From Desulfobacteraceae bacterium (lineage in GTDB: Bacteria > Desulfobacterota > Desulfobacteria > Desulfobacterales > ETH-SRB1): 13,414 nucleotides of DNA. The stretch spans positions 1 through 13,414 of the forward strand of contig DAOWEW010000251.1 of assembly GCA_030638305.1 (NCBI GenBank), given 5' to 3'. This document shows, in pieces, positions 6,336 to 13,414 of this stretch. The stretch's first letter is position 1; each line of letters opens with the position of its first letter. The translations under genes and the position numbers were made by a program. The notes beneath the pieces are model-generated. The model had not been told where the DNA came from and made no database searches. It saw nothing but the letters and a program-made list of their open reading frames with translations.

Positions 6336-7648
6336 ACTGTTTTCCCTGTTAAATCATATTCAAAAGCGTCTGTAATCTTTATGTTGACAAATCTGCCCGG
6401 CTGCAACTGATTTGAATTAATATATGTAATTCCATCTACTTCCGGGGCCTGAAAACATGTTCGACCGATAAATAGATTGTCTTTTGATTTCTCTTCCATT
6501 AAAACCCGCAGAACTCTTCCTATATACTTTTGATTATTTTTTAGAGATATATCTGCCTGGCGAGACATCAGCCGGTCATGTCTTTTTTTTGCTATGTTTT
6601 TCGGAACATGGCTGGAAAGTTTGTGAGATAGCAAATCTTCGGAATCGGAATATATAAAAACACCAAAGTTATCGAAACAAATATCTTCTACAAAATCAAA
6701 TAATTGTTGAAATTCCTTGTCTGTTTCTCCTGGAAAGCCCACTATAGCTGTTGTTCGCAATGCACAATCAGGAGCTGTCTCTCTAATTTTTTCAAACAGC
6801 CTGTATAAATCATCCCGTGTATATTTTCGACCCATTCTTTTTAAAACAGAACTACTGACATGCTGTATTGGAATGTCAAAATAACTGCAAAGATTATCGT
6901 GTTTTGCAATAGTTTTTATAACAGATTCATCTATGCTTTCCGGATGTCCATACAAAAGCCTTATCCACACATCTTCAGAAATATATGAAATACTTTCAAG
7001 CAGCCCGCTCAGGCCAACGGACTTGTTTAGATCATTTCCATAGCTTGTTGTATCCTGGGCAACAATTATCAGTTCTTTTACGCCCGACAAAACAAGACAG
7101 CGAGCTTCAGCGATAATATCTTTATGGTTACGACTTCTGTATTTCCCTCGCAGCTTAGGGATAATACAATATGTACAATGCTTTCCGCAACCTTCCGCAA
7201 TTTTGATATATGCCATATGGGATGAACTGCAAACCCTGTGTGCATCCCTACGCTGCATTGGCAAAAAATCAGGATTCGGCAAAAGACATTTTGAAAAGCC
7301 TGGGGAACCCTCAACAGCCTGGACAATTTTATCCAAAGCACCTGTACCGAGGAAGATATCAACCTCCGGCAGAGAACGTACTATTTCTTCCCTGAAACGT
7401 TCAGGAAGACATCCCGTAACGACAAGATGCCGGCAAAAAGCACCGGTTTTAAACTTTGCCAGTTCAAGAATGGTATCTATTGATTCATTGACTGCCGCTT
7501 CGATAAAGCTGCAGGTATTAACAATTATTATCTCTGCTTCAGCAGGGTTATCTGTCAGTGCCCAGCCTGCATCAACAAGACATCCCAGCATAATCTCACT
7601 ATCAATAAGATTTTTAGCACAACCTAAACTTACTAAATGCAGTTTCAT
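6332..7648 (-). CDS. rimO: Ribosomal protein S12 methylthiotransferase RimO
   Basis: RimO is a radical-SAM enzyme that adds a methylthio group to the conserved aspartate of ribosomal protein S12. The start MKLHLVSLGCAKNLIDSE is diagnostic; MiaB, the tRNA homologue, differs in this stretch. The N-terminal MTTase domain has the three cluster cysteines 10, 46 and 80. The radical-SAM motif is CGKHCTYC, with Cys 154, 158 and 161. A C-terminal TRAM domain (about the last 65 residues, GRVLRVLMEE to the end) completes the expected architecture at 438 residues. I start at ATG 7648, where the family normally begins; an in-frame GTG at 7657 would add three residues. Neither has a clear ribosome binding site. 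It lies 79 bp after etfA on the same strand and shares an ATGA overlap with the prenyl synthase gene. Confidence 0.96.
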   Translation of the reverse strand: MKLHLVSLGCAKNLIDSEIMLGCLVDAGWALTDNPAEAEIIIVNTCSFIEAAVNESIDTILELAKFKTGAFCRHLVVTGCLPERFREEIVRSLPEVDIFLGTGALDKIVQAVEGSPGFSKCLLPNPDFLPMQRRDAHRVCSSSHMAYIKIAEGCGKHCTYCIIPKLRGKYRSRNHKDIIAEARCLVLSGVKELIIVAQDTTSYGNDLNKSVGLSGLLESISYISEDVWIRLLYGHPESIDESVIKTIAKHDNLCSYFDIPIQHVSSSVLKRMGRKYTRDDLYRLFEKIRETAPDCALRTTAIVGFPGETDKEFQQLFDFVEDICFDNFGVFIYSDSEDLLSHKLSSHVPKNIAKKRHDRLMSRQADISLKNNQKYIGRVLRVLMEEKSKDNLFIGRTCFQAPEVDGITYINSNQLQPGRFVNIKITDAFEYDLTGKTV

Positions 7649-7727
7649 TGGAAACACGAAGGGATATTTGAAAACTCAATTATGAGATTAACCTGAGGCA
7701 GGCGGGCACTTAAATTTAAGAATGACC

Positions 7728-8696
7728 TCAACTCGCCTTTAATTTCTTGATTTCTTCAGTAATTAAAGGAAGATATTCAAATAAATCGCCAACAATTCCG
7801 TAATCAGCATTTGAAAATACAGGCGCTTCAGCATCCTTGTTTACAGCAACAATAACTTTTGATGTAGACATGCCGGCGAGATGTTGTATTGCCCCTGATA
7901 TTCCACAGGCAATATAAAGATTGGGTGAAACAACTTTGCCAGTTTGTCCAACCTGGTCTGAAACAGACCGCCATCCCTCATCAACCGCAGAGCGCGATGC
8001 ACCCACAGCACCGCCCATCAATTCTGCCAATTCTTCTATCACAGAAAAATCAGCTCCCCCCATTCCTCTGCCTCCCGATATAACTACATCCGCTTCTGTA
8101 AGTTCAACCTTGCCGGTATCCAATTGCTTTTCAACAAATATCAGATCGGTTTTACCTGCATCTATATCAAGTTTTTCTATTGCTCCGGCACCGGAAGATT
8201 CGGTAATGCTCATTGCATTCGGTCGAACAGCAACAATCTGCGGCTTCCCCTGTAATTCCACATCCGCTATAATTTTTCCCCCATACATTGGCCTTGCAGC
8301 AATCATATTTCCATTCTCAATGCGTACCGCTATGCAATCCATTGCCAGCGGAGCATTAAGACGTGCGGACAGGCGTGCGGATAAGTCCTTACCCTGAGAA
8401 GATGCCCCCAGAATCAGTACGGACGGATTTTCTTTATTTACAATATCAGCAATCACATTAGTATATGCATCGGTCATGTATTCACTTAACGCCTTGTTAT
8501 CAACGACAATTATTCTGTCTGCTCCATATTTTCCGGGTTCATCAGAGACATTTTCCATGCCTGATCCGAGCACTACGGCTGTAAGGCTGCAACCCAGGCT
8601 CTCAGCTATGCGTTTGCCCTCACTTAGAGCTTCGCAGGCAACTTTTCGTAAAACACCTTCTGATTGTTCTGTTATCGCAATTACTCCATTTGACAT
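7728..8696 (-). CDS. etfA: Electron transfer flavoprotein, alpha subunit
   Basis: EtfA binds the FAD that carries electrons from acyl-CoA and related dehydrogenases to an Etf-quinone oxidoreductase or similar partner. The frame encodes 322 residues. Seen: an N-terminal domain with VLILGASSQGKDLSARLSAR, and the C-terminal FAD domain with ISGGRGMGG (GGRGMGG at 208-214), SRSAVDEGW, QVGQTGKVVSPNLYIACG, SGAIQHLAGM, VAVNKDAEAPVF and ADYGIVGDLFE, all standard. ATG 8696 has an AGGAG ribosome binding site 6 bp upstream and follows etfB by 15 bp, the usual etfBA order. Whether this Etf bifurcates cannot be settled here; no Bcd or Fix partner gene lies nearby, and the downstream quinone-tail synthase suggests a membrane quinone acceptor (inference). 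Confidence 0.96.
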   Translation of the reverse strand: MSNGVIAITEQSEGVLRKVACEALSEGKRIAESLGCSLTAVVLGSGMENVSDEPGKYGADRIIVVDNKALSEYMTDAYTNVIADIVNKENPSVLILGASSQGKDLSARLSARLNAPLAMDCIAVRIENGNMIAARPMYGGKIIADVELQGKPQIVAVRPNAMSITESSGAGAIEKLDIDAGKTDLIFVEKQLDTGKVELTEADVVISGGRGMGGADFSVIEELAELMGGAVGASRSAVDEGWRSVSDQVGQTGKVVSPNLYIACGISGAIQHLAGMSTSKVIVAVNKDAEAPVFSNADYGIVGDLFEYLPLITEEIKKLKAS

Positions 8697-8711
8697 GCTT
8701 ATCTCCTAATT

Positions 8712-9494
8712 CTAAATAACCTTTGCTTCCGCATGAAGAACCTTAACAAGTTCTGCAGCAATTGATCCGGCAGAATCTCCTTTAATAATTGTTCCGCCCT
8801 TTCTCTCCGCAGGAAGTTTCATCGCCACAATCTTTACCATTGGTTCGTTGATCTCCGAAGCATCAATCCCTATATCTGAAAGTGACTTAATATCTATAGG
8901 CTTCCTTTTTGCCTTCATGATGCCCGGAAGAGAAGCATATCGCGGTTCGTTCAGCCCTTTCTGCGTTGTAAAAAGAACCGGCAATGGAGCCTCAAGCACT
9001 ACGATTCCACCTTCGACTGTCCGGGAACATCTGATTTTTCCATCAACTATTTCCTCTTTTACAACAAGCGAAATATTTGGAATGCTTAAAAATTCCGATA
9101 GAGCTGTTCCAACTTGAAAATTATCATCATCAACAGCTCGCTGGCCGGCAATAATGAGATCAAACTTTATATTTTTCAGAGCTGCGGCAAGAATACGTGC
9201 AGTACACAACCCATCACACTTATCTGCTTCCGGATTTTTTATCAGTATTCCTTTGTCTGCCCCCATCGCCAAAGCGGTTCTTATTGTTTCAACCGATCTT
9301 TCCGGCCCCGTAGAAATAATCGTAACTGTGCCTCCATTCACTGACTTTATACGAAGAGCTTCTTCAACCGCAAATTCATCATAGGGGTTAATGACCCACT
9401 TGATATCTTCAGTTTTTATGGATATTCCGTCATCGGAAATCCCTATAAATGACTCAGTAGCCGGAACCTGCTTCAATAATACAATAATTTCCAC
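8712..9494 (-). CDS. etfB: Electron transfer flavoprotein, beta subunit
   Basis: EtfB pairs with EtfA in the soluble electron-transfer flavoprotein and holds AMP or, in bifurcating types, a second FAD. The frame encodes 260 residues. Seen: MEIIVLLKQVPATES, NPYDEFAVEEALRIK (36-50), ALAMGADKGILI (74-85), and the nucleotide-binding signature AGQRAVDDDNFQVG (116-129) followed by TALSEFL, all typical. The start is GTG at 9494, with an AGGA ribosome binding site 8 bp upstream. It is the first gene of the leftward cluster, and a well-formed promoter lies about 100 bp upstream. The leader between them contains two hairpins, listed separately. Confidence 0.95.
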   Translation of the reverse strand: MEIIVLLKQVPATESFIGISDDGISIKTEDIKWVINPYDEFAVEEALRIKSVNGGTVTIISTGPERSVETIRTALAMGADKGILIKNPEADKCDGLCTARILAAALKNIKFDLIIAGQRAVDDDNFQVGTALSEFLSIPNISLVVKEEIVDGKIRCSRTVEGGIVVLEAPLPVLFTTQKGLNEPRYASLPGIMKAKRKPIDIKSLSDIGIDASEINEPMVKIVAMKLPAERKGGTIIKGDSAGSIAAELVKVLHAEAKVI

Positions 9495-9518
9495 TTTCTA
9501 TATCCTTTCTTTACGATT

Positions 9519-9583
9519 AAAAGGGAAGCTTTCATACATTTCCCCTTTTCTATCTTTGGGCCCCTTGGTCACCTCCCACAAGG
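9519..9583 (-). promoter_or_regulatory. Structured leader of the etfB operon
   Basis: Read on the minus strand, the ~95-nt leader first has CCTTG (9583-9579) pairing with CAAGG (9567-9563). The 11-nt loop of that hairpin carries GGAGGTGA (9576-9569), an eight-base perfect complement of the usual 16S rRNA 3' end, with no start codon at a usable distance. Next comes an imperfect stem AAAAGGGGAA/TTCCCTTTT (9549-9519) that ends just before the true etfB ribosome binding site. No known riboswitch is recognised. Translational control, for example by a GGA-binding protein, is speculation. Confidence 0.4.
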
Positions 9584-9597
9584 AACTTTTTATGACC

Positions 9598-9626
9598 GTA
9601 ATAGTTTACAACCCCTTGAGTGTCAA
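9598..9626 (-). promoter_or_regulatory. Sigma-70 type promoter of the etfB-acyP cluster
   Basis: On the minus strand, a perfect TTGACA (9626-9621) is followed after exactly 17 bp by TATTAC (9603-9598), two mismatches from TATAAT. Transcription would start near 9590 and give a ~95-nt leader before the etfB GTG. No other comparable promoter was seen further down the cluster, which fits one long transcript. Confidence 0.65.
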
Positions 9627-9719
9627 GAAAAATTGCTATTATTTAAATTCTGATTCGGTATAAAGCCTGTCAAAATAAAGATCGTGTTTGAGAGTATTGA
9701 GAAGTGGGTTTTTTGAAAA

Positions 9720-9742
9720 ACACGTCATAACGCAGGGTTATG
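9720..9742 (-). terminator. Weak possible terminator after the REC-PAS-GGDEF-EAL gene
   Basis: CATAAC and GTTATG (9726-9731 and 9737-9742) form a 6-bp stem with a 5-nt loop that overlaps the stop codon. On the minus strand it is followed by ACGTG and a run of five T. The stem is AT-rich and short, so termination may be incomplete. Confidence 0.3.
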
Positions 9743-11864
9743 TTTTGGCAAAAAGTTGCTCAACTTTTTCGGCCGGCACTGGTCGACTGATGAAATAGCC
9801 TTGAATTTGGTCACAGCCTTGTTTACGCAGAAATGTCAACTGCTCTTTTGTTTCTATGCCTTCGGCAATCGTTGTCAGCTCCAAACCTTGTGCCAGGCCG
9901 ATGGTGGCCTTTGTAATCGCTGCGTCACTAGAATCCGTCATGATGTCTTTAATAAAACTTCGATCTATTTTCAAGGTATCCAGCGGAAATCGCTTCAAGT
10001 AGCTCATTGAGGAATAGCCGGTGCCAAAATCATCAATCGACAGCTTTAATCCCATTTCTTTCAGTTGCCATAGCGTAGCTATTGTTTCCTCCACGTTCTG
10101 CATAACCATGCTCTCTGTAAGCTCAAGTTCTAGATACTGAGGATCTAAGCCCGTAGTAGCAAGAATATTTTTTATGGTTTTGACAATATTTCCTTGTCTG
10201 AACTGAAGGGAAGACAGATTGACTCCTACGCGTATCTTATTGAAACCGGCTTTATGCCAAACTGCCATCTGCGCACAGGCTGTTCGCAACACCCATTCCC
10301 CTATAGGGATAATCAGTCTGGTTTCTTCCGCAATAGGAATAAACTCGTTCGGGGATACCAGCCCCATCTCCGGGTGTTCCCAGCGAATCAGCGCTTCTAC
10401 ACCAACTATCGTGGATGTTGCGGATTCCACCTGTGGCTGATAATAGAGTATAAATTCGTTTCTCTCCAACGCTTTCTTTAGCTTAGCCTCCATATTGAGC
10501 CTTGATAGCGTACGTTCGTTCATATATTTCGCGTAAAATTGAAAATTGTTTCTGCCCGCATTCTTTGCATGATACATAGCGGTATCTGCATTTTTTAAGA
10601 GTGTGTTGATATCCTCGCCGTCATCAGGGTAGACGGCAATTCCGATGCTGCCCGTAACATACAATTCCTGACCGGCAACCTTCACCGGCAGATCCAGGCA
10701 TTTCATTATGCGCTTTGCTACCACTACAGCATGTTTCATTTCGGTTAAACCAGAGAGCAGGATTGTAAATTCGTCACCGCCCAACCGCGATAGCGCTGCC
10801 TCAGGCTGACTTTCGCTGTTTGCCCTGGCAACGATGTCTGAGGTACGAAGGACGACCATCATATTTTCAGAAACCTTTTGTAAAAGCTTATCGCCGGCAT
10901 TGTGTCCAAGTGTATCATTAATGCGTTTGAAGTGATCCAGATCCAGAAATATTATAGCCACCTTTGTCCCATTACGTTGTGCCATGCGGATCGCCTGAAT
11001 GGAGTATTCTTTAAAAAGCCGGCGGTTGGGCAAACCGGTTAAGACATCGTAGTAGGCAAGAAACCGGATCTTTTCCTCGGCATTTTTATGTTCGGTTATA
11101 TCCTGTACTATACCATGCATTCTGACCGGTTTACCGGTTTCATCAAAAATCACATGGGCCTGAGCATGAACCGTGCGCTCGGTTTTATCCGGCAGGATAA
11201 TGCGGTGGTCGATACTGTATGGCTTGTTTTCATACAAAGCCTTGTCAATGGCATTTTCAACATCTGTCAGGTCCTCAAGATGCACCAATCTGAGGAAGGC
11301 CTCGAAGGTTCTGCCAAATGCCTGTGGTTCAAGACCGAAAATGCTATAGATTTCGTCTGACCAGTCAAGCTTGTTGTCCACGATGTTCCAGTCCCAGTTT
11401 CCAAGATGGGCAATACTTTGCGCCTGAGTCAGCCTGGCTTCACTCCGGCGCAAAGCCCGAAAGGCTTCTCTGGCTCGCAGCAGGTAGCGAACCCGATGAT
11501 TCAGAATAGGCCAGTTGACAGGCTTGGTAATAAAGTCCGTGGCGCCCGCATCATAAGCTTGCTGGATGGACTTTATATCGTCGAGGCCTGTGACCATAAC
11601 TATGGATACGTCGCCTCCTCCAGGTAGTTGCCGCAACTTGGAGCAGGCAGTAAATCCGTCCATTTTCGGCATCTTCACATCCATCATTACTATGTCAGGC
11701 CGTACCCGTTTAAAGGCAGACAAGGCTTCAAGACCGTTTTCAGCCTCTTTAACAATCATCCCTGCCTGTTCCAGCGATTCGCACATCAACAGACGCACGG
11801 CAATATCATCGTCTACTACCAGTACAACCGGCTGCTTTTTTTGATCATAGTCTTTACGCATCAT
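9738..11864 (-). CDS. REC-PAS-GGDEF-EAL cyclic di-GMP signalling protein
   Basis: The protein has 708 residues and four domains. The receiver domain (about 12-130) has acidic pocket D18-D20, phospho-acceptor D62, T92 and K114, all intact. A PAS domain follows (about 150-260; LGNWDWNIVDNKLDWSDEIY, ending VQDITEHK). The diguanylate cyclase domain (about 265-445) has GGDEF intact at 362-366. The phosphodiesterase domain (about 455-705) has EAL at 490-492, NLS at 549-551, ELTES near 581, DDFGTG at 611-616, K633 and an EGIE motif, so hydrolysis of c-di-GMP is plausible. An RTSD inhibitory-site-like motif (340-343) is separated from GGDEF by an unusual insert of about 13 residues. The ATG is preceded by GAGAGGA and overlaps the end of the broken Hpt gene by 11 bp, which suggests it once served a phosphorelay. 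GC content looks higher than in the genes to its left. Confidence 0.95.
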   Translation of the reverse strand: MMRKDYDQKKQPVVLVVDDDIAVRLLMCESLEQAGMIVKEAENGLEALSAFKRVRPDIVMMDVKMPKMDGFTACSKLRQLPGGGDVSIVMVTGLDDIKSIQQAYDAGATDFITKPVNWPILNHRVRYLLRAREAFRALRRSEARLTQAQSIAHLGNWDWNIVDNKLDWSDEIYSIFGLEPQAFGRTFEAFLRLVHLEDLTDVENAIDKALYENKPYSIDHRIILPDKTERTVHAQAHVIFDETGKPVRMHGIVQDITEHKNAEEKIRFLAYYDVLTGLPNRRLFKEYSIQAIRMAQRNGTKVAIIFLDLDHFKRINDTLGHNAGDKLLQKVSENMMVVLRTSDIVARANSESQPEAALSRLGGDEFTILLSGLTEMKHAVVVAKRIMKCLDLPVKVAGQELYVTGSIGIAVYPDDGEDINTLLKNADTAMYHAKNAGRNNFQFYAKYMNERTLSRLNMEAKLKKALERNEFILYYQPQVESATSTIVGVEALIRWEHPEMGLVSPNEFIPIAEETRLIIPIGEWVLRTACAQMAVWHKAGFNKIRVGVNLSSLQFRQGNIVKTIKNILATTGLDPQYLELELTESMVMQNVEETIATLWQLKEMGLKLSIDDFGTGYSSMSYLKRFPLDTLKIDRSFIKDIMTDSSDAAITKATIGLAQGLELTTIAEGIETKEQLTFLRKQGCDQIQGYFISRPVPAEKVEQLFAKT

Positions 11865-12144
11865 ATATCCTCTCCAACTCGTTAGCCAACGCTACACCAA
11901 CTGATTTATATTCCGATTCAATGCGGCCAACCAGCGCTTTTGCCGCGTCTGTACGTCCCTCTCGCCCCATTTCTTCCAGTTTCTTGCACACGGCTGCCAT
12001 GCTGACCGCGCCTAAGTTGGCACTGCTCGACTTCAGGCTGTGGGCTGCTTCGCAAAGGGCAGCGCAATAATGGGAATGCGCTGGCTATTGCTGCCGGCCT
12101 GTTCCTGCTCTCGAATTCTCGCTGTTGCTGTCAATCCGTCTACG
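11854..12144 (-). pseudogene. Remnant of a hybrid histidine kinase: REC fragment joined out of frame to an Hpt tail
   Basis: Two conserved pieces lie in different frames. The upstream piece (from about 12144 to about 12050) encodes VDGLTATARIREQEQ followed by RIPIIAL, the middle of a receiver domain; its frame stops at TGA 12033-12035. The downstream piece (frame open from 12084 to the TAA at 11854-11856) encodes AHSLKSSSANLGA, AAVCKKLEEMGREG and a helical tail, the C-terminal half of an Hpt phosphotransfer domain including its histidine. Missing between them are the end of REC, the linker and the first helices of Hpt; missing before them are the phospho-acceptor of REC and any kinase domain. 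Stops in the other frames and the absence of a start codon argue against expression. The Hpt frame overlaps the start of the GGDEF-EAL gene by 11 bp, as expected if the intact kinase gene was once translationally coupled to it. Confidence 0.8.
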
Positions 12145-12221
12145 TTCTTTATACACATTTGTTCTTTGATATCAATCTAATCTTCATAAATCAGGTTAAT
12201 ATATTTAAACAAGCTTTTCAC

Positions 12222-12509
12222 TTACTTTGGCAACAAAGACCGAGTCTTTTCGATAGTTTTACCGTAGGCCGCGGTTTCGTTTTCATATAGTGCAGGCCAC
12301 ATGATCTGCCCCATACACAGATGAGTATTGGGTGAATAAAATTCTTCAACTAATTCTTGAAGCTTGTTGACTAACACTTGTTTGGTCAAATGGCCACCCA
12401 TTTGAGCTGGAGAAGGGACGTGTTCAACTATTAAACTTGATTCTTGTCTATGGATATGTTTATTTGAATTGCATGCATAAAAAATCACGAATAGATGCTC
12501 CTGGGGCAT
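12222..12509 (-). pseudogene. Fragment of an unidentified protein, possibly DUF1670-like
   Basis: A 95-codon frame. The part from about residue 26 (SLIVEHVPSPAQMGGHLTKQ, then VNKLQELVEEFYSP, then MGQIMWPALYENE and YGKTIEKTRSLLPK) looks like a protein-coding segment and reminds me of DUF1670-type proteins, whose central region has a similar GQ-W-AV...GK...TR pattern. This is a weak, memory-based resemblance. The first ~12 codons overlap the transposase fragment on the other strand, and no good ribosome binding site is visible. The frame stops shortly after the TR motif, where such a protein would be expected to continue. I read it as a truncated gene piece rather than a functional small protein. 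Confidence 0.35.
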
Positions 12510-12517
12510 TGCACCAT
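12473..12517 (+). pseudogene. N-terminal fragment of a REP-associated (Y1/IS200-like) transposase
   Basis: From ATG 12473 the frame reads MHKKSRIDAPGALHH, matching the very characteristic start of REP-associated tyrosine transposases (PF01797-type; typically RKPRIDAPGALHHII). After the two histidines the similarity ends at once; the continuing frame (to 12622) has no transposase features, and the catalytic HUH motif and tyrosine are absent. Only about 15 codons remain, so this is a relic of an element that inserted or recombined here. Confidence 0.65.
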
Positions 12518-12638
12518 TATTTATTAAACCGTTTTGCGCTTTTTGCTTTCCCTGTTAAATCGTTACCTGTTTATTTACTCGGGGCGACTTTTTACGGCAA
12601 CTTCTTGTTTTTCAAAGTATAAACTACCTGACTATCTG

Positions 12639-12644
12639 TATAAT
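12639..12644 (+). promoter_or_regulatory. Possible -10 box for the AAA-ATPase-like gene
   Basis: A perfect TATAAT lies 25 bp before the ATG, with no recognisable -35 at a good spacing. This close to the start, the leader would be under 20 nt and would just include the GGAGG ribosome binding site at 12656-12660. In this AT-rich sequence it may be chance. Confidence 0.25.
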
Positions 12645-12668
12645 TATTATGATGTGGAGGGGCAAACA

Positions 12669-13414
12669 ATGAAATTTCCATACGGTATATCTGATTTTAG
12701 AAGTATTATCAGAGAGGATTATTTTTACTGTGACAGAACAGATAAAATTCCTTTGCTTGAGAATTCAAAGTCCCAACTGTTCATCCGCCCCAGGCGTTTT
12801 GGCAAAAGCCTTGTTCTTTCCATGCTGGAAAATTATTATGATGTGGCAAAAAAGAATGAATTTGAAGATATTTTTGGCGATTTAAAAATCGGGAAGAAGC
12901 CCACTGACCTGCGTAATTCATATTTTATTCTGAAATTCGATTTTTCATGTGTTGATCCCACAGGCAGTGCTCAGGATGTAAAACAGGCTCTGTTTAATCA
13001 TATTAATGGATGTATTGACGCATTTTATAGAATTTATAAATTTAAAGGATTTGATCTGCCTGAAATTGAAATTAACAAAGAAGATGCTCTGTATTCAATA
13101 AAATCTCTTCTTACCGCGGTCAGTATGACTCTATACCCTGTATATCTTCTGATAGATGAATATGATAATTTTGCCAATACAATGATGATGGGTGTGCAGC
13201 GCTATGAAAGCAGATATGAGGCTCTTGTGCATGAAGAAGGCCCTTTGAGAACTTTTTTCAAGACAATAAAAGCCTCCACTTCAGGCTCCATGTTAGATCG
13301 TGTGTTTATCACAGGGGTTTCACCCGTGGTGATGAGCGATATTACAAGCGGATATAATATTGCAAAAAACATATATTTTGAACCTGAGTTTAATGACCTG
13401 TGCGGGTTCAGGCA
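12669..13414 (+). CDS. AAA-ATPase-like protein (PF09820 type), 3' end missing
   Basis: The first 248 codons are visible. Seen: the family opening MKFPYGISDFRSIIREDYFYCDRT shortened here to MKFPYGISDFRSIIRED; the nucleotide-binding loop RPRRFGKSL (40-48, a reduced Walker A with G45-K46-S47); the Walker B-like LLIDEYDNF with D163-E164; and ITGVSPVVMSDITSGYNI, a conserved sensor-like segment. This matches the large AAA-ATPase_like family that usually carries a C-terminal PD-(D/E)XK nuclease-like domain (about 500-570 residues in all); that domain would lie beyond the window. These proteins occur in many scattered copies in anaerobe genomes, and their function is not established; mobile or defence-like roles have been suggested. 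GGAGG lies 8 bp before the ATG. Its position next to transposase debris fits accessory DNA. Confidence 0.88.
   Translation, partial: MKFPYGISDFRSIIREDYFYCDRTDKIPLLENSKSQLFIRPRRFGKSLVLSMLENYYDVAKKNEFEDIFGDLKIGKKPTDLRNSYFILKFDFSCVDPTGSAQDVKQALFNHINGCIDAFYRIYKFKGFDLPEIEINKEDALYSIKSLLTAVSMTLYPVYLLIDEYDNFANTMMMGVQRYESRYEALVHEEGPLRTFFKTIKASTSGSMLDRVFITGVSPVVMSDITSGYNIAKNIYFEPEFNDLCGFR

Larger units (their letters stand above)
12145..12668. other. Scar zone without intact genes
   Basis: About 520 bp separate the broken kinase gene from the AAA-ATPase-like gene. The zone holds two recognisable fragments facing in opposite directions (listed separately) and no intact gene. The parts at 12145-12221 and 12518-12638 show no recognisable product, RNA gene or strong hairpin. 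It looks like the residue of several insertions and deletions. Confidence 0.55.

Noticed and set aside
7203..7685. 160-codon open frame on the plus strand opposite rimO.
   Set aside because: It lies wholly across the strongly conserved rimO coding strand, has no ribosome binding site and no recognisable family features; it is a shadow frame.
7921..8397. 158-codon open frame on the plus strand opposite etfA.
   Set aside because: Low-complexity Pro/Ser/Thr composition typical of an antisense shadow; etfA is unambiguous.
9391..9663. 90-codon plus-strand frame running from etfB into the upstream intergenic region.
   Set aside because: Mostly antisense to etfB and its leader, no ribosome binding site, no recognisable motif.
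12642..12846. Exact 16-bp direct repeat AATTATTATGATGTGG at 12642-12657 and 12831-12846, in the same reading frame 189 bp apart.
   Set aside because: It is AT-rich and the second copy encodes part of the ATPase-like protein (NYYDV). Flanks do not match, so a duplication or attachment site is not supported; chance is the simpler reading.
1..13414. CRISPR arrays, tRNA or rRNA genes.
   Set aside because: No regularly spaced repeats and no recognisable tRNA or rRNA segments were seen on reading through both strands; a covariance-model scan was not possible here.

Overview
The window is a roughly 40% GC bacterial segment, most likely from a Desulfobacterota (Desulfobacterales-like sulfate reducer or relative). 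That placement is inference from gene content and order (gatA / small ORF / smc remnant / ftsY / hup, and an etfBA-rimO-prenyl synthase-pgsA block); nothing here fixes the taxon.

Layout. Positions 1-3002 read rightward: the 3' part of gatA; a small ORF fused to the last ~40 codons of smc (the rest of smc is missing); a 192-bp miniature inverted-repeat element; ftsY; and hup (HU protein) behind its own promoter. A strong 17-bp-stem terminator at 3101-3151 separates hup from a long leftward cluster. In transcription order that cluster is etfB, etfA, rimO, a trans polyprenyl diphosphate synthase, an exported FlgT-like protein, pgsA and acylphosphatase, with tight spacing or overlaps and a good promoter in front of etfB. 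A 68-bp relative of the miniature element sits between the FlgT-like gene and pgsA. Upstream, also leftward, is a four-domain REC-PAS-GGDEF-EAL protein that overlaps the tail of a broken REC/Hpt phosphorelay gene. From about 12145 to 12668 lies a scar zone with fragments of a REP-type (Y1) transposase and of an unrecognised or DUF1670-like protein. The window ends in the first 248 codons of a rightward AAA-ATPase-like (PF09820-type) gene.

How the parts relate. GatA (tRNA-Gln amidation), FtsY (membrane targeting), HU and RimO (ribosomal protein S12 modification) are housekeeping genes. EtfBA feeds electrons from acyl-CoA or similar oxidations towards the quinone pool, and the prenyl synthase probably makes the quinone tail. 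PgsA makes phosphatidylglycerol phosphate.

The most notable signals are genome erosion and small mobile DNA. smc appears deleted down to its C-terminal codons. Two miniature elements share 23-bp terminal repeats and TTA target duplications, and both sit on the stop codon of the upstream gene at an operon junction. Their lengths (192 and 68 bp) are related exactly by loss of 124 bp between two TTGGG repeats. I found no clear new multi-gene defence or metabolic system; the miniature-element family and the smc-tail fusion are the best candidates for something undescribed.
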